Source of the DNA: Diphasiastrum complanatum
Lineage: Eukaryota; Streptophyta; Lycopodiopsida; Lycopodiales; Lycopodiaceae
DNA: 64,000 nucleotides
Reading direction: 5' to 3'
Assembly (NCBI GenBank): GCA_029204225.1
Contig: CM055098.1
Coordinates: 14,584,533-14,648,532, forward strand
A program made the translations under genes and the position numbers. Of the stretch, positions 38,771 to 50,235 are shown one piece after another (positions within the stretch are counted from its first letter, which is position 1; each line of letters starts with the position of its first letter). Under the pieces are notes generated by a model. The model was given only the letters and a program-made list of their open reading frames with translations, was not told the origin of the DNA and searched no databases.

Positions 38771-39737
38771 GTAAGAAGGTGTGCACGTTCATGCTATGAA
38801 CAACAAGGAGGTGTTGTTCAAGTTTACTTTACTTCTATCTCATGTTTGAGCAATTTTATGTGGATGTGTGGAAATTGTCAAGATATGGAGAAACTACCTA
38901 CATTGTCTTGCAAATTGTACTAGCATTCTTGGCTGGTTTTGCTGATGGAAATGAAGCTTTTGGAGGTTCATTATATCACTCATCCATGGCTAAATTCTCA
39001 AGTGTTGAGCTACTTGGTGCCAATACTTGGAGATTGTCAATTTTTTGTGAATTCATGGTCATTTTCTTGTGTCAAGTAGATCTTTAGTGCTACCACTTAG
39101 TTATATGGAGTCATGTGGTACTGGATTAGCATCATTGATGTACTCACTTACTCATGGATTTCCAAGGTTTGATGGTTTCTTGTGGCAAGATGGCAATGGA
39201 GGCTCATTCATGGAGTTTTATGGTGGAGACATATCAAGAAAGGACAAAGTTGGAGGAGACAAGCAAGCAAATGGTCATTACTCACATTTATTGTTTGGCT
39301 GCTGTAGCTTTCCAAAGAGTTCAAAGTTTGAAACATGGAGGAATCATTTCATCTACATTCTATTTGGCTCTTCATGTTCTAGTTACATCTTGATGTGTAA
39401 AATTGATTTAAGAAATATGAAACATCCAAAGTGGACACTATTCTCTATATCAGTTATGGAAACTACTTTAGAACATTATAAAGGAGGTCTATACTTAGGA
39501 TGGAGATCATTCTAAAGTTGGATGAAATTAGTATGGTTAAACCTATGCCAAAACTAGTTGAAGGAGTGTGAGAAATTTCAAGTAGTTTATTCAAGTTGTC
39601 ATACTTTGGTTAATTGTCAATATTAGGACAAAATGCATTTTAAACTTAGAGGTAAACTTTAGTCTTTAATCTGGATAATTTTTTGTCTGTGGTATAGACC
39701 CTGCGTATCTAGTGGGAAATTGCATATGTCAAATAAT
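38771..39737. other. No gene recognised; possible LTR start
   Basis: Plus frames at 38,842-39,087 and 39,069-39,515 have no domain I know. The string gaaggagtgtgagaaattt at about 39,562 resembles the polypurine tract plus LTR start TGTGARRAAT seen at 4,532 and 57,884, so a copia 3' end may lie here. Confidence 0.35.
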
Positions 39738-40614
39738 TACAAGATGTAATCCTAGACTCAGAAGCTACCTCACACTTCATTACATCAAGATGAATTATGT
39801 TTAATTTTCGAAGTGCAGATCCATCAAGATTCATTGTTCTTGGAGATGGATCCAAACATCAAGTGAACGGTATTGGTTCACTGTGGCTCAACACAAATGG
39901 GAGAGACAGACGACTCGAAGATGTTCTGTCCGTGCCTACAGTATAGTAGGACTTGCTATTTGTGGCAAGAATAGCTGATGCAGGGATGCGTGTGACGTTC
40001 TTAGACGAAGCATGCAACGTTGTTGATGCTAGTACTAGTACCCTGATCACTCAAGGCAGAAGAAAAGGCAATCTATATCACCTGAAGGTACGCCTGCCTG
40101 CAGATCAAGTGCATCAGACTCATGATGACACTTTGTGGCACAGGAGCCTATGCCATATTAATTCAATGGCACTTTACCAAGCAAGCCATCATGGAGCAAT
40201 TACAGGGGTCAGCATCTCGAATGCAAACAATTCGACCATCTGTGATGCATGTCTGAAGGGTAAGATGTCACACACTCCATTTGTCAAGGACTCCTACAGA
40301 ACGACCAAGATTATGGAGTTAGTGCATTATGACATATGTGGGCCTTTCAATGTGATCTCAGTAGGAGGCTCGAAATATTACATTACCTTTATTGATGATT
40401 ATAGTAAATTTTCCAGAGTGTATTTTATTCAGAATAAATCAGAAGCATTTGACAAATTCATAGAGTATGTGAATTGGGCAGAAAGATGCACTAGCAACAA
40501 GGTGAAGCAGATCAGGACAGATCGAGGTGGCGAATACATCTGGAATCGCTTCACTGACTTCTACAATGATCGTGGTATCATTCATAAAAGGACTGCATCT
40601 TACACACCGCAGCA
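39738..40614 (+). pseudogene. Copia protease and integrase, truncated
   Basis: The protease site region reads ILDSEATSHF, so the catalytic DSG has become DSE. After in-frame stops, a 226-codon frame (39,953-40,630) carries the GAG-pre-integrase/integrase zinc region (LWHRSLCHIN then CDACLKGKMSHTPF) and the core with CGPFNVISVGGSKYYITFID and RTDRGGEYIWNRF. It is cut at about 40,614, just after SYTPQ, where minus-strand gypsy sequence begins. RT and RNase H are absent. Confidence 0.88.
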
Positions 40615-40626
40615 TACGCTCCCCAT

Positions 40627-43141
40627 TCCGTAATAAATGCGGTGTTCTAAATTTGAGTTTGGTTGTAGCCACTAAACCCGTCTAAAAAGCTATATAACTC
40701 ATGTCCAAATAACTCATGTCCAGCGCCCTCATCCAAAATCTGTTCCGTTAATGGAAATGGGAAATGATCCTTAATAGTGAACGAATTTAATTTGCGTAGT
40801 CCACACACACACCCGCAAATTACCATTCTTATTTGGAACGATCACTATAGGACTCAGCCAAGGTGTATAGTCAATAGCATATATAAAGCCCACCTTGACC
40901 AATTTTTGATCTCCGCTCGAACACGGTCAGCGTGTTTCGGGTTCATTCTATATCGTTGTTGCCGAATTGGTTTGGCATCGATAGTAACATCAATGGTATG
41001 CTCATAAACCTCATTCGACACCCCTCATAATTCATCATACGACCACGCGAAAATTGCCTTATATTTTTTAAAGAGCTTTGTTGCTTTTGCAATAAATTTC
41101 GGCGTATGATCCACACCCATAGATACATATTTGGGATCCTCTTGTGTCCCTACATTAATTTTTACAAGCTTCTATCTAGCGATTTGAGTCGGGTGCAACC
41201 GTGTCGGCTCCTCTTTTAGGGTCCTCGATTCCTCAATAACTTCCAAAAAAAATTTCAATGCTTGACTCTGTGAATCGTTACCTTCCTCTGGACTTCCCAC
41301 TGAGTCTCCCTCGGACGTGGTAGATGTAACAATGTCAACTGCAAACAGATTAATCACACTAGACAAATGTGCATCTCCCACCGGGATATAATCCAGAAAC
41401 AAACTTGTCAGATGTAAATCCTCTTCGGAATCTTCTGTCACTAGTTGGAATAGCAATTCTTCAACTGTCTCAACCCCAACCAGTCGGACTGCGGAATCCA
41501 GCCTACCCTGATGTGTCTGTAACTGGATCTTTTTCCCTTCTGCAAGAATTGTCACAATATTTGTTGCCCAATCATGTACTGCTTTTGCAGCTCGCAACCA
41601 AGGTCTTCCCAGCAGAACTGGAGATACATTTGTGTCTATGGGTAATCTCATAACGACAAAATTCAAAAGGAATTTCAATCCTTTGATATATATAGGAATC
41701 TTTCGGATTTCTCCAACTGGAGAATCTCGCGTGTGGTTAGGCCATTCGTATGACCAACTAACTGGCTTTTATGCAATGCAACATTTTTCAATTTGCTATA
41801 CGTTTCTTCTAAAATAATATTCACTCCTGCACCTCCATCAATCTGAACTCCTTAAATATTCAACCCCTGAATCTCGATTTCCAATGTAGGAATAATGTCT
41901 TGTTCCATTGATTGAACAATCGCATGAAGTGGCGTCGTAGGAATTCCTTCCGGTATTTTGAACCCCGACAATTTGGATCGTATGGATTTTGGTAAATAGG
42001 GTGCAATTTCCATTAATTGGTCCACCGTAAATTGAAACTTATAATTATAAACAAATTCAGCGATCTGATTCGCAACTATATCCACCAGCTCCCGCAAAGA
42101 ATTTGGCCCTTGCATCTGGTGCAATTGTTGTAACACTTCCTGAGTAACTTTTGCCATATGACCAATATTGATATTAGATGCCCATCGGCTTGTGCTTGGT
42201 CTGATGTCTTCAACAGTTTCCTCTCGGATTATGGCCTTCCCTTTCTCCTTGTGGCACGTAACCGCTTGCACATCGGTTAACGATGGTTCCTCGACCGTAA
42301 TTACCCGTATAGGTGCTTGTTGCTCAGGACCATTCACCCCTCCAGGATTTTGTGGTGCATTCTGCATAACGTTCTAGTCATTGAAACGGTTATTCAACCG
42401 TTGCGGCGACAATCTTCTCTCCAAATTTCCAACACATTGTCGGTAATATAAAACGCAGTTGAATAGCGATGGCCCCTCTGATTGCAAAAATTGTAGACAT
42501 CTTCTGGTAAGTCTGGTCTAAAACGCACTTGTCTTTGAGATGGTTGTGGTGCCATCTAGTTTCCTTGCTGATATGGTGTTGGTACTGCTGCATCTGTGGT
42601 GGCAGCTGAGGTTGTTGATATTGCCCCTATGGATGTTGCAATTGAGGTTGTGGTTGTTGTTGTTGTTGCTGCTGCATCTATACTACAAAGGCTCATGTGG
42701 TGGTTATTACAGCCTACAATCTTCGACATTCATTCGTCCAATGACTATACATATTACAGATCACGCAATACCGTGATCCATTGGGACATTCATCAATATA
42801 ATGCCCGTTCTTGTTGCAATTTCTACAGAATTTAACATCTTTCTATCGGAATTCCATAATAATCACATCATTATTCTGAACAGGTGCTTGCTCTTTAGCC
42901 TTCACCTTTTTCTTATGCTTTTTGGACCTCTTCCCATCATTTGAAGTCGAATCGTCATCTGATTCCATGGAACTGTCAGTTGTGTCCGTGTCTGAGTCTG
43001 ATGAACTGCTTTGTCTGTGGTGTCGTTGATGCTTCCGGTATTTCTTCCTGGTTTTCTCCTCTTCCAATTGTTGAGCAACCTCCACAATGTGTTGTGTGTG
43101 GTATTACTAGAAATCAGATTCAATATGAAGTATGGTCCTGA
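40627..43141 (-). mobile_element. Ty3/gypsy fragment: gag, protease, start of RT
   Basis: Minus-strand order is gag, protease, RT. Gag (43,141 down to about 41,855) has a Lys/Ser/Asp-rich linker and the zinc knuckle CRNCNKNGHYIDECP near 42,800. Protease has QIDGGAGVNI near 41,825-41,855 after one in-frame stop, then, past a frameshift, PVLLGRPWLRAAKAVHDW (41,570-41,620). RT begins with FAWSYDELRG and RQQRYRMNPKHADRV (40,900-41,080), then SPIVIVPNKNG, and is cut at about 40,627. The catalytic RT block, RNase H and integrase are missing. The protease triad DGG is a known variant in plant gypsy elements. Confidence 0.88.
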
Positions 43142-44219
43142 AATAAATGGAAGAGTAGTATGATATCGCGAGTTCTTCAGGCATCAAAGACAGCCATCGT
43201 CTAATCAGAAACTAAGTCGTAGACGTCCGTGTTCTGTTCAGAGTGAGTAAACAAGCGCGATGATGAAAGTGCATTCAATCACAACAAGCATTCATCTACG
43301 TTGTACACAGATAAAAACGTGCTGTTGCTATATTATACTGAAGCACAATACAAATAGCAATTACAACAAAAAATGACGGCATAATTGGGAGGCTCAAATA
43401 ATGTGTCTCATGGACGGAGCAACCAACAATCTATGCTTGGATGATCTATTTGTAGATTTCATCCTTGTATTAATTACATTGAATGCTTGTCACCTAATTA
43501 GGAAAGCTGTTGTACTTGGAAGTATATGGCTTTTGTGACAGTTGTGCATAGTATATACAGTCAATAAATCAGTATCGTTGACGCGGACGAGAACGTCGCT
43601 AGAACATTCCTCGTTTATTTTAGACAACCTTCGGGATTTCTCTCTCTCTTCGCATTTTTTTGCAAAAAGCCGGTGCATTTAAAAAGGCGAAGATGTCTTG
43701 AAAACACAGTATACAAATTGGACAAACTTAAACTCTTGGTTTATTTGAACTATGCTCTGATACCAATCGCAAAAAGTCGAAGGTGCCCTTAAAAAGACGA
43801 AGATGTCTTGAAAATAGTTTAACTCGTGAAAGTAGATGACCTTCGAGAATTTTCTCTCTCTTCGCATTTTTCGAAAAAATGCGAAAAAGCCGAAGGTGTT
43901 GAAAACATAATGTATTTCTGCAGACTATCGAAAAAGTAGTGTATTTCTGCAAATTGTTCTAAATGTTAATTTCGTGGACGTTGTTGAAGATGGGCAAGTC
44001 TTCAATGACTTCAAGTTATTGAGCTTAACATCTGAACATGAAATTATGATAGGATTGGTTACCCTTTTCTAAAGATCGGCCGAAAGCCCATTGTAGACGT
44101 TCTTCAAATAAATTGGTTGTCTAAGTTTGTGATTCCTGTCGGTATCAGATGAGCAGACGTAGAACCAAAGTTGGTTTAACCTGACCCGAGATCAATGATC
44201 AAAACATGCAGGAAGAATC
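43142..44219 (-). other. Gypsy/copia leader, primer site and duplicated LTR-like sequence
   Basis: A tRNA-Met primer site (minus TGGTATCAGAGC) lies at 43,754-43,765. On either side, 43,600-43,705 and 43,765-43,930 are imperfect direct copies: ctctctcttcgcattttt, gccg(a)aggtg and gaagatgtcttgaaaa recur. The right copy would be the end of a 5' LTR for the gypsy fragment at lower coordinates; the left is a duplication. LTR ends are not clear. Confidence 0.5.
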
Positions 44220-44234
44220 ATGAAATAAAATTAG

Positions 44235-45040
44235 TCATTCACCAAGGAGACAACTGTGGGCTTGATTCCAACAACCCATTAGGGCTAGATTCATCTCTAA
44301 TCTTGCATGAGGTTTCCGATATCTACTTGACCTTCTAAGTTCTCCTTGCTCGCTAGATTTAGGAATATCTCCCTTCTTAGCATCACCTGTGACTGATAAG
44401 TACCATTTAGATACTCTCTTAGGAATTTTAGCATCAAACTTGCCTTTGTTCGTTGGATCTTTCACATCAAAATCCACTTCCTTCTTGACTTGTACTTTTG
44501 CTCCCTCATCAAAAGATTTTGTGATTACTTCAGATTGTTCACCTTGACCCATCTCATCAAATGTAGCATCCCTAGAAATCACAAACTTTTGTGCATTCAT
44601 GTCATACATCTTGTATGCCTTGGCCTTCTCATCATATCCAAGGAAAATACACCTGACTGCTTTTGCATCCAATTTCCTTCGTTTCTCATTAGGAATATGA
44701 GCATAGGCATCACAACGAAATACTCTCAAATGAGAAATATTAGGTTTCTTTCCAGTAAAAAAATCATAAGGTGTCTTAACTTCCTTTAATTGCGTATTTA
44801 GGATGTGCATAGCTGTGCTACAAACTTTTGTCCAAAAGGTGTTTGGCAAACCCTTGTTTTTGAGCATTGCCCTTGCCATCTCAACAATGAATCTGTCCTT
44901 TTGTTCTGCAACTTTGTTTTGTCGTGGTGAATAAGGTGCTGTAGTATGTCTCTTGATCCCTTGATCTTTGCAAAAATCAATAAATTCTGTCGAAAAGCAC
45001 TCACCACCTCCATCAGATCTCAAAGTCTTGATGCAATTCC
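44235..45040 (-). pseudogene. Copia integrase catalytic core and C-terminus
   Basis: A single open frame of about 265 codons starts at TLRSDGGGECFSTEF, which carries the second catalytic Asp. It continues with PYSPRQNKVAEQKDRFIVEM (the usual NGVAERKNR block is altered) and the conserved CIFLGYDEKAKAYKMYD and VISRDATFDE blocks up to the GEL-RRSSR linker before RT. The integrase zinc region, the first catalytic Asp, protease and gag are missing upstream, and RT is missing downstream. With the primer site and LTR at 45.73-45.98 kb it may form one internally deleted element. Confidence 0.85.
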
Positions 45041-45733
45041 AATCCCAGCTATGGATTGAAAGTTATGCCAATTTGAAGATTTTGGCCTTAAAAAGGCTCA
45101 AAACTATCCTTAAGCCTGGAATATGGCAATTATTACCAAACTACCATTTTTGAAAATTTTCTCCATCGCACACATATATCTGATTTCAAAGATTTTTATA
45201 TCAGCGCATAGCCCTTTGTACCAGGATAGCTCTTGTCTAATCAAATCCAAAAAATAGTCTCCCCGGTTAGGTCAAAACATCACTATGTTTTCTGGTTTCT
45301 TGCAAAAAAAACCAGTGGAGAGAGCCCTTAGGAAGAATGGGCCAGTCCTAGAAACTAGGGACACATGTGAGATCCTTCAATTTGAAGTGAAATTTGAAGA
45401 GAAGAACTTCAAGCAATCTCAGCCATTGATCTGGGACTCATGCACGGTCCAGATTGATCTTTGACTTTTCTTTCTAACATGTGACAAACTTGGACTGGTG
45501 CACGCTCACTACTCACAGCTGTCCGAAGGGCACTTCTATACACTGATGATTCTGAGCTCACTGATGATGCTACCGTGGCCTTTCTGATGCCTCCGGGATT
45601 GTGTCTTCGTTTTCGACTAATGATTCTGAGCTCCAAAATCTGCAAAATACACAAATGAAGAATTTCTTCCAACTTTTTGTCTTTCCAGGCTTTCACTTCT
45701 TGTGAAGGACTTTCTCTTGCGACAGGACTATCA
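45041..45733 (-). other. Leader-like region of a minus-strand copia element
   Basis: A 122-codon minus frame (45,777-45,409) begins inside the LTR and is unlikely to be a gene. The sequence lies between a primer site and an integrase fragment, as expected for a leader with gag deleted. Confidence 0.4.
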
Positions 45734-45746
45734 GGCTCTGATGCCA
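45734..45746 (-). other. Primer-binding site (tRNA-Met type)
   Basis: The minus strand reads TGGCATCAGAGCC, one base different from the usual TGGTATCAGAGCC, directly next to the LTR end. Confidence 0.8.
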
Positions 45747-45984
45747 TGTCAATAATCAGATACACAATATCAATCAATCACCATAAGCAATCACCACAAG
45801 GAGGAAGAAGAACACACCATCACCATTACATTGAATGGAAATGAGTACAATAAACTTTGATAGAGAAAGAGAAAACTAGGAGTTGACTAATAGACTAGCC
45901 TACAACTACTTACAGTTGGTAGTAGCTGGCAATAGTAAAATACATCGTAACGGTAACAATGAAGTTTATCATTGATTTCTAACA
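45747..45984 (-). repeat. Copia 5' LTR (238 bp)
   Basis: Plus-strand ends are tgtcaataatc and gatttctaaca (TG...CA). The inner end touches the primer site. Its terminal sequences match those of the longer LTR at 15,051-15,515, so both belong to one lineage. No 3' partner is visible. Confidence 0.75.
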
Positions 45985-46971
45985 CAGATGAGTGTACAAG
46001 AATGAAGCATGGAGCTGTTCCAGATAGGACCGTCGTTGAAGAAGAATGTAAACCTATTCACTTCAGATTTATTACAATTGGTACGTTCTTGTTCAGGTTT
46101 TCTTACTATCTATTACCAGACTCTACAGGTCGTTCTTGGCAATCAGAGTCTTGGTTTAATGTTCAGCCAAGCAGCAAGGTCGGGTGTTGTAGTATAGTGT
46201 TTTATCCTGCCTGTCAGAGGATACTTAGATAACGTTCACTCCTGAAAACGTACTTACATTGCTTGAAGACATGCAAGTCATGATGCTCATCGATGGATCA
46301 GAATGCAACTCGGATGAACACCTACAATTCCTACTTCTAAATGCTACAGAAATCAAACGAAACAAATCCTAATGGACTGAAATTATTCTACATGCTTCAA
46401 AACAAAAGTCAAGAACGAGAACAAGAAGCTAATTAGCAAGCATAACAAGTGCAAGAATCAAGAAACACTCATCTCTTGATTCTTGGACTTCCCAAGAACA
46501 TCAAGAACTGAAATGTAAATGGATATGCAAGATCTAAACCACAATTTTAACCTATTTAGTTTATGTGAATGCTTGATTCTACCTTAATCCACAAACAAGA
46601 AATCTAATCCACTCTAATCCACAATGCATAAGATAATAAAACAAGAAACTAAGCTAATTCCACAACCACACACAAAAGGATGGAAGGGCATGATCATAAA
46701 AGCATCACTCAAGAAAACTAGAATGATCAAGGAGCTCAAGATTTTTATAACTCGTGGAGGATCTTCTTAACAAGAGTAGAGACAATATATGTAAAGCTCC
46801 GCCACGAGAGAGGGGATCTCTTAAATAAGCAAGAGAGTTGCTTAGGTGGAGCCCAAGTGTCAATTCCACAATTTCATAAATTACAAGTGGAATTAGCTTC
46901 TCCACTAGAGGTCACCATCGAAAGGTGGCTCACTCTACTTTATTTAATAGAGGTTATTTCAAATGCCTACA
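45985..46971 (-). repeat. Probable gypsy LTR region (minus strand)
   Basis: The minus strand beginning TGTAGGCATTTG at 46,971 has a U3-like stretch and then a TATA-like GCTTATTTAAGAGATCCCC near 46,810-46,830, followed by a pyrimidine-rich region, as in LTR promoters. It lies downstream of the gypsy integrase and extra ORF. The far end and any target duplication are not defined. Confidence 0.4.
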
Positions 46972-47099
46972 AATACTAGCTCCTACATGGTCATTCCATC
47001 TCTTGGGATTCACCATGCAGCTCACATGATTTCGAACTGTCATTCTAGCTAGCATTTCTCGGCTCTCATTCTCGTCCTTCTCTTCTTTAAAGAGCTCCT

Positions 47100-48659
47100 C
47101 GGTCTAAGGTGAGAGGTGCTCTTGGATAGCTTCGGCCCAATATCTTGGGGATTCATCAGAATCAGCCAACATCATTCTCCCCTAATCTGTTGCAGGACCC
47201 ACTGCAACACATGTCGAATGATATCACTTTGCTTTCGCATTGGCATCTTTGATTGGCACTTGGAAAAGTGTAGGTCCTTGTTCGCTTGCGTAAAACCAAA
47301 TGCTTATTTGCCGCAAAAAATATTTCACAAAATTGAGATTTTGCAATGACCTCTTACATTTCAGCACGCTTGAAAACCTCTTGTGTGTCCTATTCTCCAA
47401 TTGTCATCTCATTGACTGCTTCCTTGTGCTCATTTGTTTTCCCAGGGCTTCAAATATATAAAAATGTAATTTGTTTCCAAGTTGTAGCGTCCCCATGTAT
47501 TCTCGCGTCTTTTGTATGAACATGAATTCCTGCCAATCTTCAATCATCATGACATATTGTGAGGACATTAATGCCGCTCTATAGTAGAGTCGGGCCATCA
47601 TACGGTGGTCAACTTCCGACTGCAGGACTATGTTTGGGTTGATTCTGATCGGACTTAGACCTCGATCCCAAAAACACTCTTGATTAATAAGGAATGCCAT
47701 GTATCGGCAATAATCAGCACTCTCTCAAATGCATACATCAACACTAGACTTATATTTGTGGCCAAAGTCTAGTAGCTGCAGCCTGAACTCATGTACGTTG
47801 AGCTTTCTGAAATCCCTATAATTATCGGCCAATTGAAAGCTTCATCTCTTGGTCGCTCTGTTGGCCATGGATCTCTTCTTTTGATAGACATGTATAATGG
47901 ATCGACTCTTTTCCATAATGGTGCCCGTAGGTACTCTTGCAGCCTCCTTTAAGCTCCAAAGATAGAGATGATATAAATCATAGTCCTGTTAGGAAGTAAT
48001 ATAAATCAAAAAGATTTGTCACTGTGGTTATAAAGGCATAGGCAATATGCAATAGAAGTGGGATCTGATATCCAATCAAGGGAGGGATCCGGAACTCTAT
48101 ATCGGTCAGGAACTGATGTGCCTCGTGGTGACAATTGTTCAGTTCAGAGATATCAAGACTGCCCATGTTGATCTCAATTTTATCTGAATCTGGCTTATCA
48201 AAACCAGAAGTTGTATGGGACGACATGTTTAGTTTCTGCTGTTGGTTATGTTGTAGACTTGGCTCGGTCCAGAGAGTATACAGAAGCTTGGAGGTTCGAC
48301 TCGGTCGAGATTGGTTTTAGGGAATTGATGCTCAGCTCGATCGAGGTCTGATGCAGGGGACTAAGACTCAGCTCATGAGGTTCAGTTTGGTCAAGATCTG
48401 ATATAGGAGACTGAGGCTCGGCTCGGTCGAGATCTGATACAGGGGACTGAGGCTCGGCTTGGTCGAGATTTGATATAGGGGACTGAGGCTCCACTCGGTC
48501 AAGATCTGATATAGGGGCCGAAGGCTCCGCTCGGTCGAGATATGATGCATGCGACTGATGCATATGCAGACAAGAAAAAGTTGGAAATTCTTTGAAGGTG
48601 TCTGCTTTGTCGAAAGGGAAGCTTGACAGTTGTATAGGACTTGGGTGATCGAGATGCAC
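47100..48659 (-). pseudogene. Extra ORF of a gypsy element, unknown function
   Basis: Downstream of integrase, where some plant gypsy elements carry an additional or env-like ORF, the minus strand has three protein-like blocks in shifting frames. Block 1 (48,659-48,246) has five copies of a 12-residue repeat of the type SDLDRAEPQSPI. Block 2 (about 47,990-47,404) includes a 98-codon frame with WDRGLSPIRINPNIVLQSEV and LGNKLHFYIFEALGK. Block 3 near 47,140-47,175 has MLADSDESPRYWAEAIQEHL. No signal peptide or membrane segment is evident. I do not recognise the protein. It is broken by several frame changes. Its only relative in the window is a short similar motif at 25.65 kb. Confidence 0.4.
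48377..48556 (-). repeat. 36-bp minisatellite, five units
   Basis: Five consecutive 36-base units beginning gaggctcggctcggtcgaga, starting at 48,377 and 48,413 and so on. The length is a multiple of three and the minus strand is open through it. Confidence 0.85.
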
Positions 48660-48832
48660 TAGTTTTCGTGGTAGAATAGGTGGTGAACAGGCTGGAACAA
48701 TGCTTTTCTGGTAGGATGATGATGTTTTTCCTTAGTAGGGTACTAGTAGCAAGCTTTCAACCCAAATCGGTGTTGAATGATGTGTTGTTTGCATGATCCA
48801 GTAGCGCTACCCCTCAACGGTTTGTGTTAAGG

Positions 48833-49293
48833 GTCACACCATTCCATCTCGTTTATGGTCAAGAGGCAATAATGCATGTTGAATTCTTAGTACCTTCTTT
48901 TTTAGTCATGCAAACCTTCTCCACTAATCTATGTGAGAAATTGCGATTGAACATGAGGTTCAAAATAGGCTATTTACGTTAGCTCAATTGTGAGAGACTC
49001 GACTCATCTCTTATCATGAACAACTCATTAACAAACAATGCCAAAAAGCCTGGCAGGATAGACACCTATACAATAAAGACTTACATCAAGGTGATCAAGT
49101 GCTTCTTTATATCTCCAAGAAGCACCCCGAAAAATTAAAATTCATAAGTGAAGGACCATATGTCATCCATAAAATCTTTTCCAATGGAGCCGTCCAGTTA
49201 GAGACACTTGACGTAGTACACCTAGACACTGTCGTTAATGGTGGTCATCTACGGCGGTACTACCAAGAGTTCTTTTTTGTTGATTCTATCTAA
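48833..49293 (+). pseudogene. Gypsy integrase C-terminal part
   Basis: Reads VTPFHLVYGQEAIMHVEFLV, the conserved C-terminal block of plant gypsy integrases. After a stop and frame change it continues with a 64-codon frame (49,099-49,293) containing LKFISEGPYVIHKIFSNGAV and GGHLRRYYQ, the end of the integrase. It lies on the opposite strand to the catalytic core at 50.2-50.8 kb. Confidence 0.8.
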
Positions 49294-49639
49294 TTACAAC
49301 ACTCTTCATTTTGGATATAATTTGTTTTCGTTTATTATTTCAGTATTTTTGTACTTCTTGATTGCTTCTATTTGTCATTACTGAATTATTTTTATCATCA
49401 TTATCTTTCATTGATATTGTTTTTCCCATCACCACGTGTTATAGGTCAACATCATATGGTATAGCTTCAGAGGATAGATTTGCAAACTTTTAGGGTACAT
49501 CTTCTGTCTGACATTCTGAGACCTCATTTTTTCGACAAAAAATAAATCTAATAATTGAGACCACATGTGCAACTGAGAACTTCATCATACTTATACAGTT
49601 GTCATTTTTACTTCATTTAGTAAGCTCTCCAACAGAGTA

Positions 49640-49990
49640 AGATTATATGAGCACTCAACCGAGTCTCCACTTGACATCTCGACTGAGCCGAGTGCTACAC
49701 CAGTTGACCAAGAATTCCTGAATGATCCCTTGACCAAGTCTTTAACATCAGTCTCGATTGAGCCGAGTCCATAATCTCGACCAAGTCTTCCACATGTTAG
49801 TCTCAACCGAGCCGAGTCTTGAATCTCAACTGACTCTTCTACATCGATTTCAACCGAGCCGAGTGTTGAATCTCAACCGAAGAGCCTTTTTGGCTTGAAT
49901 GTCGACCAAGCCTTTTTGAATCTCCACCGAGCCAATTTCATCACAATCTCGACCGAGTCTTCTTGGCTCACAATCTCGATAGCCCCGGAC
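49640..49990 (+). repeat. Degenerate minisatellite (tctcaaccgagccgagt type)
   Basis: The motif ATCTCGACCGAG/TCAACCGAGCCGAGT recurs at irregular intervals of about 20-60 bases. It is the reverse complement of the motif in the 36-bp minisatellite at 48.4-48.55 kb. Confidence 0.65.
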
Positions 49991-50235
49991 GAAGTCATCT
50001 GCACCTCAACGATGTGCAAGCTCTTTCTTTATGTTTGTAGCGATAGTTGTGGCGATCTTTCTACATACCAGCTCTATTGTGGTGATCTTTCACTCATTAC
50101 GACCACATCCTTGAAAACCATCTACAGTCATCCACCATGGATCCAGAGCGCCATCATCATCCAATTTCACAAAAAACAAAGAAAACCTAATGCGCCAAAG
50201 TTTGCTACATCACAAAAAATCGTCAGAGTTAGCAG

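Larger units (their letters stand above)
48833..50235 (+). other. Inverted segment of the gypsy element
   Basis: Gypsy integrase runs on the minus strand down to about 50,240 and stops before its C-terminal part. That C-terminal part is found on the plus strand from about 48,829. The breakpoints carry the same five bases in opposite orientation (gtcac 48,833-48,837, gtgac 50,235-50,239). A cgaccgagccgag-type minisatellite lies on both sides in opposite orientation, and would be co-oriented if the segment were turned round. Confidence 0.7.

Noticed and set aside
38842-39515. Two plus-strand frames of 81 and 148 codons after the CACTA fragment
   Set aside because: Possibly part of a retroelement 3' end, but no conserved motif could be identified, so not called as genes.
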